Part shown: piece after piece, positions 9,013 to 17,948 of the stretch
Layout: every line of letters starts with the position of its first letter
Position numbering within the stretch: position 1 is the first letter of the stretch
Origin: Halalkalicoccus subterraneus
GTDB lineage: Archaea; Halobacteriota; Halobacteria; Halobacteriales; Halalkalicoccaceae
Length of the DNA: 64,000 nucleotides
Reading direction: 5' to 3'
Assembly (NCBI RefSeq): GCF_003697815.1
Contig: NZ_RDQG01000016.1
Location: forward strand, 62,001-126,000
Made by a program: the position numbers and the translations under genes
Notes under the pieces: generated by a model
What the model was told of the DNA's origin: nothing
Seen by the model: the letters and a program-made list of their open reading frames with translations, nothing else
Database searches by the model: none

Positions 9013-10725
9013 TTGATATTCATAGCGTTTAACACGCTATCTAATGGGGAAAAAGTAAAAATACATCCAGATAACAATGAATCGACAAACGAGGAAAGGG
9101 TCAAGACACCGGCTCGCAGCTTGCCCCTCAGCCGGCGGTCCGTGCTGAAAGCCGCGGGCGCCGCCGGTGCCGGGAGTCTGGTAGCTAGCACCGCTGCCAT
9201 GGGAAACTCGGGGTCTGAGTCATTCGATTTGATGGAGACGACCGTCGCAGAGGTACACGCAGCCTTTGAAGATGGCGAACTAACTGCGCGGGAACTTACC
9301 GAACGCTACGTCGAGCGGATCGACGCCTACGACGACGAACTCAACTCGGTCATCACACTCAACGAGGGTGCGGTCGACCGGGCCGAGGAACTCGACGAGG
9401 CGTTCGCGGAGTCGGGCCCCGTTGGTCCGCTCCATGGCGTCCCGCTGATGGTCAAGGACATCTTCAACACGGCGGACCTACCGACTTCGGGCGGGAACGT
9501 ACTATTCGAAGACACGGTCCCACCCGCGGACGCCTTCGTCGTTGAGCGCCTTCGTGAGGCCGGTGCGGTCGTCCTCGCGAAGGTGAATACGGGGGAGTTC
9601 GCCTCCGGCTCGCTGAGTTCCCTCGGCGGCCAGACGTACAATCCCTACGACACGGAGCGGAATCCGTCAGGCTCGAGCGCGGGGACGGGGGCGTCGGTCG
9701 CGGCGAACCTCGCGACGGTCGGCATCGGGACGGAGACGAGCGGCTCGATACTAGGTCCGTCGACGTCAAACTCGCTGGTCGGGGTCCAGCCGACGACGGG
9801 GCTGATCAGCCGCGACGGAATCATCCCGCTCAGCAGCACTCTCGACACCGCGGGACCGATGACCCGAACCGTCGCCGACGCCGCGCGGCTGCTCGACGTC
9901 ATGGTCGGCTACGATCCGGCGGATCCCGTCACCGCCGAAGGGGTCGGTAACATCCCCGAGGAACCGTACACGTCGTTCCTCGAACCCGGCGGGCTCGAGG
10001 GCATCCGGGTTGGCGTCCCTCGAGGGCTCATCCCCGACGATCCCGAAGAGACCGGGATCGACGTCGGACAGCCCGCACAGGTCGTCGAGCGCTTCGAATC
10101 GGGCCTCGAAACGATCGAAGACTGCGGTGCGACGATCGTCGACCCCGTCGAGATTCCCGAGGAGCTCCAAGAGATCGCGGGCGAGCTGGCCGGCGACCTC
10201 ATCACCTACGAGTACCGCCGCGAGTTCAACGCCTACCTCGAGAGTCTCGGCGACGCGGCGCCGGTCGACTCGATGCAGGAGGTCCTTGACTCCGAGACAA
10301 TCGAAGGGTCGATCCTCGGGCTGTTCGAGTCGGCCCTTGAGGTCGACCTGGAGGGACTCGACGAGAACGTCGACTATCTGGGGGCGCTGCGGGACCAGCG
10401 AACGCTCCGCGAGGGGATGTTTGCCGTGCTGGCCGACGACGACCTCGACGCGCTTGTCTACCCCACGGACAACCGCACGCCGGCGGTTGTCGGTGAGGAC
10501 CGGGAGATTCCCGACGCGATAAGCCCCACCATGCGGACGTTCAGCCCCGCGGCTAATTTTCCTAGTATTACCGTTCCCGCGGGGTACACCTCCGATCCCG
10601 CGCTTCCGGTCGGACTCTCGTTTCTCTCAAAGCCGTTCGCCGAACCGGCCCTGATTGGGATGGCCTCAGCCTACGAACGGACCTCGAGCCTGCGCCGTCC
10701 ACCTGAGGGGTTCGGCGCGCTGTAG
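9013..10725 (+). CDS. Tat-exported amidase (amidase signature family)
   Basis: 570 residues if translated from TTG 9013. A twin-arginine signal (LSRRSVLKAAGAAGAGSL) lies at ~39-57, so the enzyme is probably exported. The amidase-signature core follows, with the Ser-cisSer-Lys triad: Lys148 (VPLMVKDIF), Ser222 (GSSAG) and nucleophile Ser245 (ETSGSILG). These enzymes hydrolyse carboxamides to acid and ammonia. The start is odd: no ATG is in frame before the signal peptide, and codons 1-35 are AT-rich unlike the GC-rich body. The natural start may therefore have been replaced at a recombination joint; TTG 9121 is a shorter alternative. No operon partners. Confidence 0.88.
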   Translation: MIFIAFNTLSNGEKVKIHPDNNESTNEERVKTPARSLPLSRRSVLKAAGAAGAGSLVASTAAMGNSGSESFDLMETTVAEVHAAFEDGELTARELTERYVERIDAYDDELNSVITLNEGAVDRAEELDEAFAESGPVGPLHGVPLMVKDIFNTADLPTSGGNVLFEDTVPPADAFVVERLREAGAVVLAKVNTGEFASGSLSSLGGQTYNPYDTERNPSGSSAGTGASVAANLATVGIGTETSGSILGPSTSNSLVGVQPTTGLISRDGIIPLSSTLDTAGPMTRTVADAARLLDVMVGYDPADPVTAEGVGNIPEEPYTSFLEPGGLEGIRVGVPRGLIPDDPEETGIDVGQPAQVVERFESGLETIEDCGATIVDPVEIPEELQEIAGELAGDLITYEYRREFNAYLESLGDAAPVDSMQEVLDSETIEGSILGLFESALEVDLEGLDENVDYLGALRDQRTLREGMFAVLADDDLDALVYPTDNRTPAVVGEDREIPDAISPTMRTFSPAANFPSITVPAGYTSDPALPVGLSFLSKPFAEPALIGMASAYERTSSLRRPPEGFGAL

Positions 10726-10852
10726 GCGGCCCCTGTCCACTAGATTTGCCCGCCCGTCGACTACGTTAGCTAGCGTGGTTTACGGGACTGACAACCCGAC
10801 GGCCGACGACACGCAATTCTGTGGATGCTCGACGGGGGCCACTCGATTCAGG

Positions 10853-11065
10853 GCCTTGTGCAACGGTCATCTCTCTGTGAAAGACAGCCGTTGCACAAGG
10901 CAGTGTCTGAGTAATCACACCGTGGTATGATATGCTCATGAAGGCAGAACCAGCGAATTTGTTTCTATTCCCTCTACTACTACACCAGGGTAAGGTTGTT
11001 CGGCATTGTGACTAGGAGAGGAGGGCGTGCGTGGAGTGGTTGGTTCGAACTATGCGCCCTCTTTT
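10853..11065 (+). repeat. Dispersed repeat copy R1 (truncated), with palindrome P3
   Basis: It starts with the best palindrome of the family, P3 (10853-10901, 14-bp perfect arms GCCTTGTGCAACGG / CCGTTGCACAAGGC). About 165 bp follow that match the repeats at 21.6 and 39.8 kb in the same orientation. Shared blocks include TGATATGC, GGCAGAACCAG, ACTACACCAGGGTA and TGTTCGGC, then CTAGGAGAGGAGGGC. Similarity fades near 11065, before the coiled-coil gene that the other copies carry. It lies between the amidase and the AT-rich catabolic module. Confidence 0.75.
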
Positions 11066-11312
11066 TGCTCACTGTTGACGCACTGGTTTCGAGAGTACTG
11101 CAGTAGTCTTTTTCTTAAGACAGAACACGCATTTTTCTCAGATATATAGATAAATTATATAGCTCACCGAGAGAGAAGTAGCTATGATGAACTGTCTCGG
11201 CCGACCAGGTATCGATCTCGTTTGGGACTCAATAAGCGGAATACGCCGCAGCCATGTGCGACGGATAACTGACGAGAATTATAGTACATTTTAGGAGAAA
11301 AACAACTCCTGA
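11066..11312. other. Intergenic, AT-rich
   Basis: Between the truncated repeat and a gene remnant. No gene; an A/T run around 11130-11170. Confidence 0.4.
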
Positions 11313-11570
11313 CCATCCGAAACCGACGACCGCCCCAACTATCCTGATTCGGGTCACAGCCCGGATCCAAGACCGTCGTTTTATCGATCAACCAACGACG
11401 AAGGTGGGCCGTGCGGTTCAGCGGCGATACCTGGAACCAAGTTCTGTCCTGAGCACCTTGGCCCTGCTCTTCCCAATGAGGAGCACGACTCGGATCCCGA
11501 CCCCGAACCCGAGCCGGAGCCGGAGAATTTCCCAGTGTGGAAGAGACAGCGCTGGAAGCTGAGCGACTAA
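11313..11570 (+). pseudogene. C-terminal remnant of a Cys/His zinc-motif protein
   Basis: An open plus-strand frame of 85 codons ends at TAA 11568-11570 and is preceded by an in-frame TGA at 11310, with no start codon between. It contains a recognisable zinc-binding pattern (PCGSAAIPGTKFCPEHL), then an Asp-Pro/Glu-Pro repeat (about 11490-11530) and a basic tail ending WKRQRWKLSD. It is GC-rich in AT-rich surroundings. It is clearly the 3' end of a gene whose front is missing; palindrome P4 begins 5 bp after the stop. Confidence 0.45.
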
Positions 11571-11575
11571 CTGAA

Positions 11576-11620
11576 CCTTGTGCAACAGTTGCCTTTCGAA
11601 ATCGCCGATGTTGCATAAGG
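11576..11620. repeat. Palindromic element P4 (CTTGTGCAAC family)
   Basis: Arms CCTTGTGCAAC / GTTGCATAAGG, one mismatch (C to T), 23-bp centre. It begins 5 bp after the stop of remnant 11313-11570. Confidence 0.7.
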
Positions 11621-11717
11621 ACATCGCTACCTTTGATTCTTTTTAATCGAAAATATCTTTAGTTAGATATTTTGCTAAACTGTTAATGATCTACAAGCGT
11701 CAAAGTGTTTTCTAAAG

Positions 11718-12392
11718 TTAACTAGGTGAGTGATCCATTTGAGTTGTATCCAAGTTAGGCTGTGGCGGTGAGGTCCTAGATTGTTTTTGATTCTCGAGTG
11801 CATCAGCTAGGAGTTTCGACTCTGCTTTTCGAAGATGTTCTAATGCTGTTGCTCGATTGATATCGAGTTTCTCGGCGAGCTCTTCACTGTTAATTTCACG
11901 TGGCCACTCAAAGTATCCGCTCTCGAGTGCACACTGGACAACCTCCAACTGGCGGTCCGTCAACTGTGATTCAGGTTCTGTGAATTTTGTAACCTTTCCT
12001 AGTGTTACCGTTCCAATTCGATCGAAATCTTTGATCATCGCTTTGAGATCCTCTCGGCGGAAAAATAGGACTGTATATACCCGTCGATTTGGATGAATAG
12101 AACTATTTCGACGAAGAATACAGTGATTCCGATCAATTGCAGAATAAGCACCACACGACACTTTTGTAACAAGATAACTATTTTCATCAAATTGATCGAC
12201 ATTTTTTACACTACTACATTTAGAAAAAAATTCTAAATGTTGCTGTCGTGGTTGGTCAATATTGATAACAAACGTGACTAAGTGGTCATGTAGCTCCTCG
12301 ATAGCGATATTAAATGATGTCTCGAAGTGTTCCGCAAAGTCGTCTAGTACGCACGACTTCTCCTGTTGTAATTGCAGTTCGGCTTGAAACAT
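11718..12392 (-). CDS. HTH-10 (bacterio-opsin activator-like) transcriptional regulator
   Basis: 224 residues. The N-terminal ~1-135 is a sensor-like region with no clear motif. The C-terminal ~143-196 is a canonical archaeal HTH-10 domain: LTDRQLEVVQCALESGYF, then the helix-turn-helix SEELAEKLDINRATALEHLR. Such proteins act as local activators or repressors in haloarchaea. The gene is 76 bp downstream of, and co-oriented with, the LeuA-type enzyme, so it is the likely pathway regulator of the 11.7-21.5 kb module. The Ser/Pro-rich C-terminal tail after the HTH is unusual but short. Confidence 0.85.
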   Translation of the reverse strand: MFQAELQLQQEKSCVLDDFAEHFETSFNIAIEELHDHLVTFVINIDQPRQQHLEFFSKCSSVKNVDQFDENSYLVTKVSCGAYSAIDRNHCILRRNSSIHPNRRVYTVLFFRREDLKAMIKDFDRIGTVTLGKVTKFTEPESQLTDRQLEVVQCALESGYFEWPREINSEELAEKLDINRATALEHLRKAESKLLADALENQKQSRTSPPQPNLDTTQMDHSPS

Positions 12393-12468
12393 CGGTTGCG
12401 TCCGCTAGTGTGATAATGACTCACTCACTATAAAAATTCCCCATGATCTATAGTTTGTATTCCCGCAA

Positions 12469-13563
12469 TTAGTTGTCCTCGAACGTTTGTGTTGCGAGGG
12501 CGAGTGCCTCGTTTTGATCGAGTGGGCCTTGTTCGGTGAGCAGAGTCCCAAATGTAGAGACTCGGTCCTCAGTTGGCTGAATATCTGCACGTTCAAGCAG
12601 CTTGCGTATCGCTGTTTTTCCGGTTGGTTTCCCGAATATAAGTTTGCGGATGCCACCGAATATAGCAGGATCGTACGGCTCAAGCGTTGCAGGATCACTG
12701 AGCATAGCTGCTGTATGAATTCCAGATTCATGTTCGGTTGTCTTCTCACCGAGTACAGCTTTTCGATCGTTATGCGTCTCCTCGAGTGTTGTAAGAACTT
12801 GTTTACAAGTGGGAGCAAGTTTAGTAGTTTCAATATCGAGATCGTCATTGAGATCAACGGCACAGGCAGCAACAACCTCTTCAAGTGCGCTGTTTCCTGC
12901 ACGTTCGCCGAGTGATGCGATGCTTACGTCTGCCTTTGCTACCCCAGCTTGATAGGCTGCCAGAACGTTCGCTGTTGCACATCCCAGGTCATCATGAAAA
13001 TGAACGCCAAGACGAGATAGATCGATATCGTCTTCGAGACTAGTAAGATACGATTCGACGGTTACTGGGGTTCGTGCCCCAACAGTATCAGCGAGAGTGA
13101 CTAAAGGAACGTCCGGAATTGTCTCAAAAACTTCTCGGATATTAGAATGATCAGTTCGGAATGCGTCTGCAAGAGTAACATGCGGTGTCACACCTCGATC
13201 AATAATGTACTCAATTGCCTCAGTAAGCATTGTCAGCATCTCTTCACGGCTGGTATCAAGGAGATGTTCGAGATGTCTATCAGAGACGGAGATAAAGGTC
13301 TCTACAATATCTGCATTGGCATCAACCGCTACGTCGATATCTCGTTCGAGAGATCGTGCAAGGGCAATGATTTTTGCGTCGGTTGTACCTGAAAGATCAT
13401 TGATAACTGTCTGATCTTTTTCGCCGGTCGCAGGAAACGCTGGCTGAATGTATGGTAGTCCTAGATCGTCTAGCATTCGTGCAGCTTCGATTTTTTGCTG
13501 TGTAGTATACTCGCGGCCAGGCATTTGGTCACCTTCACGAAGTGTCACATCATTTAGCATCAT
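12469..13563 (-). CDS. LeuA/NifV-type (HMGL-like) acyltransferase or 2-alkylmalate lyase
   Basis: 364 residues, a TIM-barrel of the pyruvate carboxyltransferase (HMGL-like) family. The catalytic strand NDVTLREGDQMPG is at 4-16, the metal-binding HFHDD near 194 and a LGERAGN loop near 220, followed by the SGIH region of the synthase type. It lacks the C-terminal LeuA allosteric domain, so it resembles homocitrate synthase in size. Family members join acetyl-CoA to a 2-oxoacid or catalyse related C-C cleavage. It overlaps the CoA-transferase gene (ATGA at 13560-13563), implying tight co-expression. With a CoA transferase and LeuCD-like hydratase nearby, cleavage of a CoA-activated 2-alkylmalate to acetyl-CoA plus oxoacid is the attractive reading; a synthetic role is the alternative. 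Confidence 0.85.
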   Translation of the reverse strand: MMLNDVTLREGDQMPGREYTTQQKIEAARMLDDLGLPYIQPAFPATGEKDQTVINDLSGTTDAKIIALARSLERDIDVAVDANADIVETFISVSDRHLEHLLDTSREEMLTMLTEAIEYIIDRGVTPHVTLADAFRTDHSNIREVFETIPDVPLVTLADTVGARTPVTVESYLTSLEDDIDLSRLGVHFHDDLGCATANVLAAYQAGVAKADVSIASLGERAGNSALEEVVAACAVDLNDDLDIETTKLAPTCKQVLTTLEETHNDRKAVLGEKTTEHESGIHTAAMLSDPATLEPYDPAIFGGIRKLIFGKPTGKTAIRKLLERADIQPTEDRVSTFGTLLTEQGPLDQNEALALATQTFEDN

Positions 13564-14777
13564 ATGACGTCAGTCTCCTCTAATTTTGCAAATTCTGCGT
13601 TGCTCATACCAAGTTCATTGAGATAGACGTCTTCATTATGTTCGCCGTGTCGTGGACCAAGAAACTCTACTTCACCGGGTGTCCGTGAGAACTTCGGAAT
13701 CGGAGCAAAGGTTTTAATTGAGCCAACATCTGGATCTTCGACCTCGATGATGCTATCGCGTGCTTGGTATTGTTCGTCTTCGAAAATATCGGCCATATCA
13801 TATACTGGTCCAACAATTGCGTCGTGTGCTTCAAAGACTTCAACCGCTTTGTCAGTGGTTCGTTGCTTTGTCCAGTCTTCGATTGCTTGATCGAGGACCT
13901 TAGCATTCTCAACGCGAGTTTCATTGTCGACGAATCGTGGATCGTTAATTAGCTCTGGTTTGTCAATTGCCCTAGCAACGCGTTCGAATGTTTTCTGATT
14001 CGAGGCAGACAGTGTCATATAGCCGTCCTCTGTTTCGTAGATATTTCGTGGTGCGGCTCCTGGATGTCGGTTGCCGGTTCGTTCCCGAACGTATTCCATC
14101 CGGTCGTAAGCCTCTACTTCTCCAAATCGAAGTCGCCAGAGTGGTTCAATCAGCGAGACATCGATTACCTGTCCCTCACCGCTCCCACCACGGCCAACGT
14201 CCCGTTCAAATATCGCCATCAATGTTGCTTGAAGTGCAAACTGTGCCGCTGTCAGATCAGCTAAACTGATCGGTGGCAAAAGTGGTTCTCTGTCAGGAAA
14301 GCCATTTGCATGCGCCCATCCTGAAATTCCTTCGGCGACAGTTCCAAAGCCCGGCTTTTCTGCCTTGGGCCCAGTCTGCCCGTACCCGGAAAGACGTACC
14401 ATGATCGCTTCCTCATTGACCGCATGCACATCGGTTGGTCCAAGGCCCCATCGCTCCATTGTTCCCGGCCGAAAATTCTCGAAGACGACGTCAGCATCTT
14501 TAATAAGTAGAAGAGCTATCTCTCGCCCTTCTTCAGATCCGAGGTCAAGCGTGATACAACGTTTGTTCCGACCGAGAGATTTCCACGACAGTGACTCACC
14601 GTTTTTAGCTTTTTGTGGCCATTCCCGGATTGAGTCTGGAATTTCAGGATGCTCAACCATAACGACATCCGCACCGAAATCGCCGAGCATCGTCGTTGCG
14701 AACGCTCCGCTGATCATCCCTGACATATCGATAACACGGAGCCCGTCCAATGGACCCGTTCGTTCTCTTGCTTCCAT
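13560..14777 (-). CDS. Family III CoA transferase (CaiB/BaiF)
   Basis: 405 residues, normal family length. Characteristic blocks are LGDFGADVVMVEHPE (~32-46), SLGRNKRCITLDL (~67-79), FENFRPGTMERWGLG (~99-113), SGYGQTGP (~130-137) and SLADLTAA, with the likely catalytic Asp174. These enzymes move CoA between carboxylic acids through an enzyme-bound acyl anhydride. It is transcribed just before, and overlapping, the LeuA-type gene. In bacterial itaconate and citramalate degradation the same pairing of a CoA transferase and a lyase is used; the analogy is inference, since the exact acid cannot be read from sequence. Confidence 0.92.
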   Translation of the reverse strand: MEARERTGPLDGLRVIDMSGMISGAFATTMLGDFGADVVMVEHPEIPDSIREWPQKAKNGESLSWKSLGRNKRCITLDLGSEEGREIALLLIKDADVVFENFRPGTMERWGLGPTDVHAVNEEAIMVRLSGYGQTGPKAEKPGFGTVAEGISGWAHANGFPDREPLLPPISLADLTAAQFALQATLMAIFERDVGRGGSGEGQVIDVSLIEPLWRLRFGEVEAYDRMEYVRERTGNRHPGAAPRNIYETEDGYMTLSASNQKTFERVARAIDKPELINDPRFVDNETRVENAKVLDQAIEDWTKQRTTDKAVEVFEAHDAIVGPVYDMADIFEDEQYQARDSIIEVEDPDVGSIKTFAPIPKFSRTPGEVEFLGPRHGEHNEDVYLNELGMSNAEFAKLEETDVI

Positions 14778-14966
14778 AGTGCTCTATGATACCAACATTC
14801 TTATGACGAAAGGCAGTTGCTCCACCGAGTGTTGGCTATTTATGTACTATCGCGCTTGTAAATGGATTTCTTATAGGGGCTTGAAGGTGTCCAGAGAGAG
14901 TGAATCACTGTGAAGCTGAACAAAAAGTAGAACAAAGAGAGATAATATAGTTTCATTAGATAATAA

Positions 14967-15839
14967 TTACTTTCCTGATGTAGAGTGCTCAAGAAGAGTA
15001 GCCGCGATAAGGAGTGTTGTTGCAAGCGTACCAATATTCTCGTGAAACGCACGAATGTGGGTTGCACACCTATCGATAGAGTGAGATTCATACCCAATCG
15101 ATCGTAGAGTCCGCCGGTGTGATCTATGATTTGATTTGGCTAGTAATGTTGTAGCATACTGATTTCGGATCCATCGTTCGAGCCGCCATTGGGAAGGAAC
15201 ACGATTGTAGGTAGCAAGCTGGATCGCAACGACTTTGGATAGAAACTCGGGATCCACAGCTAATGCCTGAAAGATTGTATTCACGTTAGGTGTACGGAGA
15301 GCAGTACGAAGGTCGTTATAAATATTAGAGATCTGTCTGTTGGCATCAGTCGGTGTGATTATTGGGAAATCCGGAGCAATAGGAATAGTAGTTTGAAGTC
15401 CCTCGTGGACTGCAGAAGGACGTAACTGTTCAGTATCATATGATTTTTCTAACAGATCTATCGATCCGTATTCCGTAGCCTCAGCGTGAGCCTTATGCGT
15501 ATACTGACCATCAAGACGATATCGACAGGCAGCAACTGATAATCCTAGCCGAAAGACTACAAATGAAAAGAATGGAACAACATTGTATATGTGTGGGTCA
15601 GGGACTGTTCGGCGATCAACAACACGTTCGATTACCTCTTTAACTGGTGTATGAAGTTGATCTCTCGTGGCTGCTGCGACATTCAAAGCGGCATCTTCGT
15701 TCCATTCTGCCAGTAGGATCTGTTTGGATTCTTCCCAGAGGAGTCGACGATACTCTGTGGGAATACTATCGATAGATAAATACGAGGGAACGAACCCAAG
15801 TATATCCTCGATTTCCTCGGTACTGTGTGCAGTGATCAT
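14967..15839 (-). CDS. DehI-like (haloacid dehalogenase family) protein
   Basis: 290 residues from ATG 15839 (ATG 15863 would add 8). Two similar helical halves are visible: IPTEYRRLLWEESKQILL near 27-44 and IYNDLRTALRTPNVNTIFQA with VDPEFLSKV near 180-210. This duplicated helical pattern matches haloarchaeal proteins annotated as halocarboxylic acid dehydrogenase DehI. Bacterial DehI removes halogen from both isomers of 2-haloacids by direct attack of water. The haloarchaeal relatives are of unproven function. It heads the minus-strand group and is divergent from leuC. Codon use is AT-rich like its neighbours. Family assignment moderate, substrate unknown. Confidence 0.6.
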   Translation of the reverse strand: MITAHSTEEIEDILGFVPSYLSIDSIPTEYRRLLWEESKQILLAEWNEDAALNVAAATRDQLHTPVKEVIERVVDRRTVPDPHIYNVVPFFSFVVFRLGLSVAACRYRLDGQYTHKAHAEATEYGSIDLLEKSYDTEQLRPSAVHEGLQTTIPIAPDFPIITPTDANRQISNIYNDLRTALRTPNVNTIFQALAVDPEFLSKVVAIQLATYNRVPSQWRLERWIRNQYATTLLAKSNHRSHRRTLRSIGYESHSIDRCATHIRAFHENIGTLATTLLIAATLLEHSTSGK

Positions 15840-15977
15840 ATATTTCGATACTTTCCACAACAAATAGCTGTTCGTTTACTACCGTTAGATATCTCTTGGA
15901 GAAATCCTGCTATAGTAATTAAAGTACCAACGTTGATTGGGGAAAACCTCATCGTCCTATCTGTAGAGTTATGTGCT
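15840..15977. promoter_or_regulatory. Divergent promoter region of the catabolic module
   Basis: 138 bp between the DehI-like gene (minus) and leuC-like (plus). It is AT-rich with several TATA-like runs in both directions (for example TAGTAATTAAAG around 15914). An upstream GTG (15825) in the leuC frame would overlap the divergent gene and looks non-coding, so the region is read as regulatory. The HTH-10 regulator is the obvious candidate to bind here. Confidence 0.4.
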
Positions 15978-17234
15978 ATGCCAACAATTGCCGAAAGTAT
16001 TCTCTCTAAACAGCTGGGAGCTCCTGTGGAGCCGGGCATGATTGAGAAATTTCCGGTTGACTTTGCATTTGGGCATGATATGACACTCCCAGCAGCGATC
16101 AAAGAGTTCAATGAGCTCGGGGTCGGTAGCGTATTCGATCCCGATGCTATCGCCGTTATACCGGATCATTTGATCCCGCCACATAATGAACACGCTGCTG
16201 AGCTTTATTCTACATGTGAAGCATTTGCTGAAGAGCATGGTACGATTTTCTACCCGCAAGGAAGGCAAGGGCAAGAGCATGTTGTTATCCCAGAAGATGG
16301 TCTCGTGAAACCAGGCGACGTCGTCGTAGGTGCTGATAGTCACACTTGTACTGAAGGGGCACTAGGAGCGTTCGCTGTCGGTGTTGGAAGTACGGATCTT
16401 GCTTTTGCAATGGCGTTTGGCTGGCTGTGGCTGCGAGTTCCTGAGACAACACGGGTCAATTTCACTGGTAAAATAGGCGAATGGACCGAACCGAAAGATC
16501 TCGTATTAGCATTGCTGGCTAACATCGGCGCAGATGGCGCTGTCGGTCATGCACTAGAATTCGGTGGCGAGACAGTTCGGGCTCTCGATATGGACGGTCG
16601 GCTCACCCTCTCGAATATGGCTATCGAAGCAGGTGGTGCGACGGGGATAGTTGAGCCTGATGCCGTGACAGAACAGTATGCTAATGAACGTGTTGATGAA
16701 GATTTTAAATTACATACCCCTAAACACCCAACATATGAACAGAAAATAAAAATTGATTGCGAGAATTTGGAGCCACAAATTGCAATTCCAGAAAGTCCGG
16801 CAAATGTCGTTCCAATCTCGGATACCAGAGTTTCCGACATCGAAATTGATCAAGCAGTAATTGGCTCATGTACGAATAGCCGTAAGCGTGACCTTCAGAT
16901 TACTGCGGCTATCCTTGAGGACCATTCGGTTGCTACAGGAGTGCGACTTATTGTAACACCTGGTTCACAGCGCCTTGAAAGACGTGCTATCCGCGAGGGA
17001 TGGACGGAGACGTTCCTCAAAGCTGGAGCAACGATGGAGAATCCAGGGTGTGGTGCATGCTTCGGAATGCGGACAGGCGTTCTTGATGAAAACGAGGTTG
17101 CTATCTCAACGACCAATCGAAACTTTCCAGGCCGAATGGGTGACCCAACTAGCGCAGTCTATTTGGCTAGTCCAGCAGTGGCCGCAGCAAGCGCAGTTAC
17201 AGGACGAATTACACATCCTCGAGAGGTGATATAG
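15978..17234 (+). CDS. Aconitase-family large subunit (LeuC/HacA-like)
   Basis: 418 residues from ATG 15978, the length of archaeal homoaconitase/isopropylmalate isomerase large subunits. The 4Fe-4S ligands are Cys298 (GSCTNSRK) and Cys358/Cys361 (NPGCGAC); the substrate-loop motif is GADSHTCTEGALGAF at ~118-132. The enzyme performs stereospecific dehydration/hydration of hydroxy-di/tricarboxylic acids together with the small subunit that follows immediately. It sits outside any leucine-biosynthesis operon and next to CoA-transferase and LeuA-type genes, so it is a catabolic or specialised homolog. Substrate not determinable from this subunit. Confidence 0.93.
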   Translation: MPTIAESILSKQLGAPVEPGMIEKFPVDFAFGHDMTLPAAIKEFNELGVGSVFDPDAIAVIPDHLIPPHNEHAAELYSTCEAFAEEHGTIFYPQGRQGQEHVVIPEDGLVKPGDVVVGADSHTCTEGALGAFAVGVGSTDLAFAMAFGWLWLRVPETTRVNFTGKIGEWTEPKDLVLALLANIGADGAVGHALEFGGETVRALDMDGRLTLSNMAIEAGGATGIVEPDAVTEQYANERVDEDFKLHTPKHPTYEQKIKIDCENLEPQIAIPESPANVVPISDTRVSDIEIDQAVIGSCTNSRKRDLQITAAILEDHSVATGVRLIVTPGSQRLERRAIREGWTETFLKAGATMENPGCGACFGMRTGVLDENEVAISTTNRNFPGRMGDPTSAVYLASPAVAAASAVTGRITHPREVI

Positions 17235-17729
17235 ATGGGACAAGCGTTCTGCTTTGGTGATGATATTGATACAGATCAGATTATTCCTGCACAGCACATC
17301 ACGTCTGCAGATCCGACTGCACTCGCCGATCACTGCATGGAAGGTGCAGATCCAACGTTTGCCGACTGTGTCACACCAGGAGATGTGCTCGTGGCTGGGA
17401 GTAATTTCGGCTGTGGTTCCTCGCGTGAACACGCACCATTGGCGATTCTCGGAACTGGTGTTGATGCAGTTATTGCTGAATCATTTGCCCGGATTTTCTT
17501 CCGAAACGCGATCAATATCGGCCTCCCAGTTTTGACGGTCTCGGATGCAACCGATCGCATGACTGCTGGCGATGATGTGGAGGTCCATATAGAAGACTAC
17601 ATCGTGGAAAATAGAACGACTGACGATCAAATGGAGATCAACAATTATCCCGACTTCGTTAATGAAATCATAGAGGCGGGTGGGTTGATCGAATACGGAA
17701 AGACTCTGTCTCAATCAAATACTCGTTAA
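17235..17729 (+). CDS. Aconitase-family small subunit (LeuD/HacB-like) with atypical specificity loop
   Basis: 164 residues starting directly after the large-subunit stop. It carries the family core [12 protein letters not shown] (9-20), [13 protein letters not shown] (56-68) and [15 protein letters not shown]. The flexible loop right after IIPA reads QHITSADP, whereas characterised archaeal small subunits have a YL-type loop: YLRT in homoaconitase and YLVY in isopropylmalate isomerase of Methanocaldococcus. Tyr-Leu replaced by His-Ile suggests a different substrate. The gene is co-transcribed with the large subunit and probably reads toward the ABC importer, though a terminator-like hairpin intervenes. 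Confidence 0.93.
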   Translation: MGQAFCFGDDIDTDQIIPAQHITSADPTALADHCMEGADPTFADCVTPGDVLVAGSNFGCGSSREHAPLAILGTGVDAVIAESFARIFFRNAINIGLPVLTVSDATDRMTAGDDVEVHIEDYIVENRTTDDQMEINNYPDFVNEIIEAGGLIEYGKTLSQSNTR

Positions 17730-17818
17730 GGCTTGGCGGTACTACCAAGCACAAGCATCAAGGAAGCAGTGGCTTGGAGAATTCATTGACCTTCTGAGGA
17801 CTTGAGGACTTAAACCGA

Positions 17819-17841
17819 CCCACCAATAGTGGGGTGTTTTT
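17819..17841 (+). terminator. Hairpin with T-tract after the aconitase genes
   Basis: The stem CCCAC/GTGGG with a 5-nt loop is followed by GTGTTTTT. It may end, or attenuate, transcription between leuD-like and the importer operon. Stem is short; moderate support. Confidence 0.4.
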
Positions 17842-17948
17842 GTAGATGTACTCGCTCAGAGAGTCTTATTCTGATTCATATACTATTAATAGGCCCTACA
17901 CTGGTTGGTAGAAGAATCATAATCAATCGTCGATTGTGATAGACTACC

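Noticed and set aside
11182-11616. 144-codon minus-strand frame across P4
   Set aside because: It runs through the palindrome and opposite the plus-strand zinc-motif remnant; no start or motif is convincing.
7248-11620. Possible CRISPR-like array from the repeated CTTGTGCAAC arms
   Set aside because: Copies are hundreds to thousands of bases apart, irregularly spaced and palindromic, with no spacers and no cas genes.
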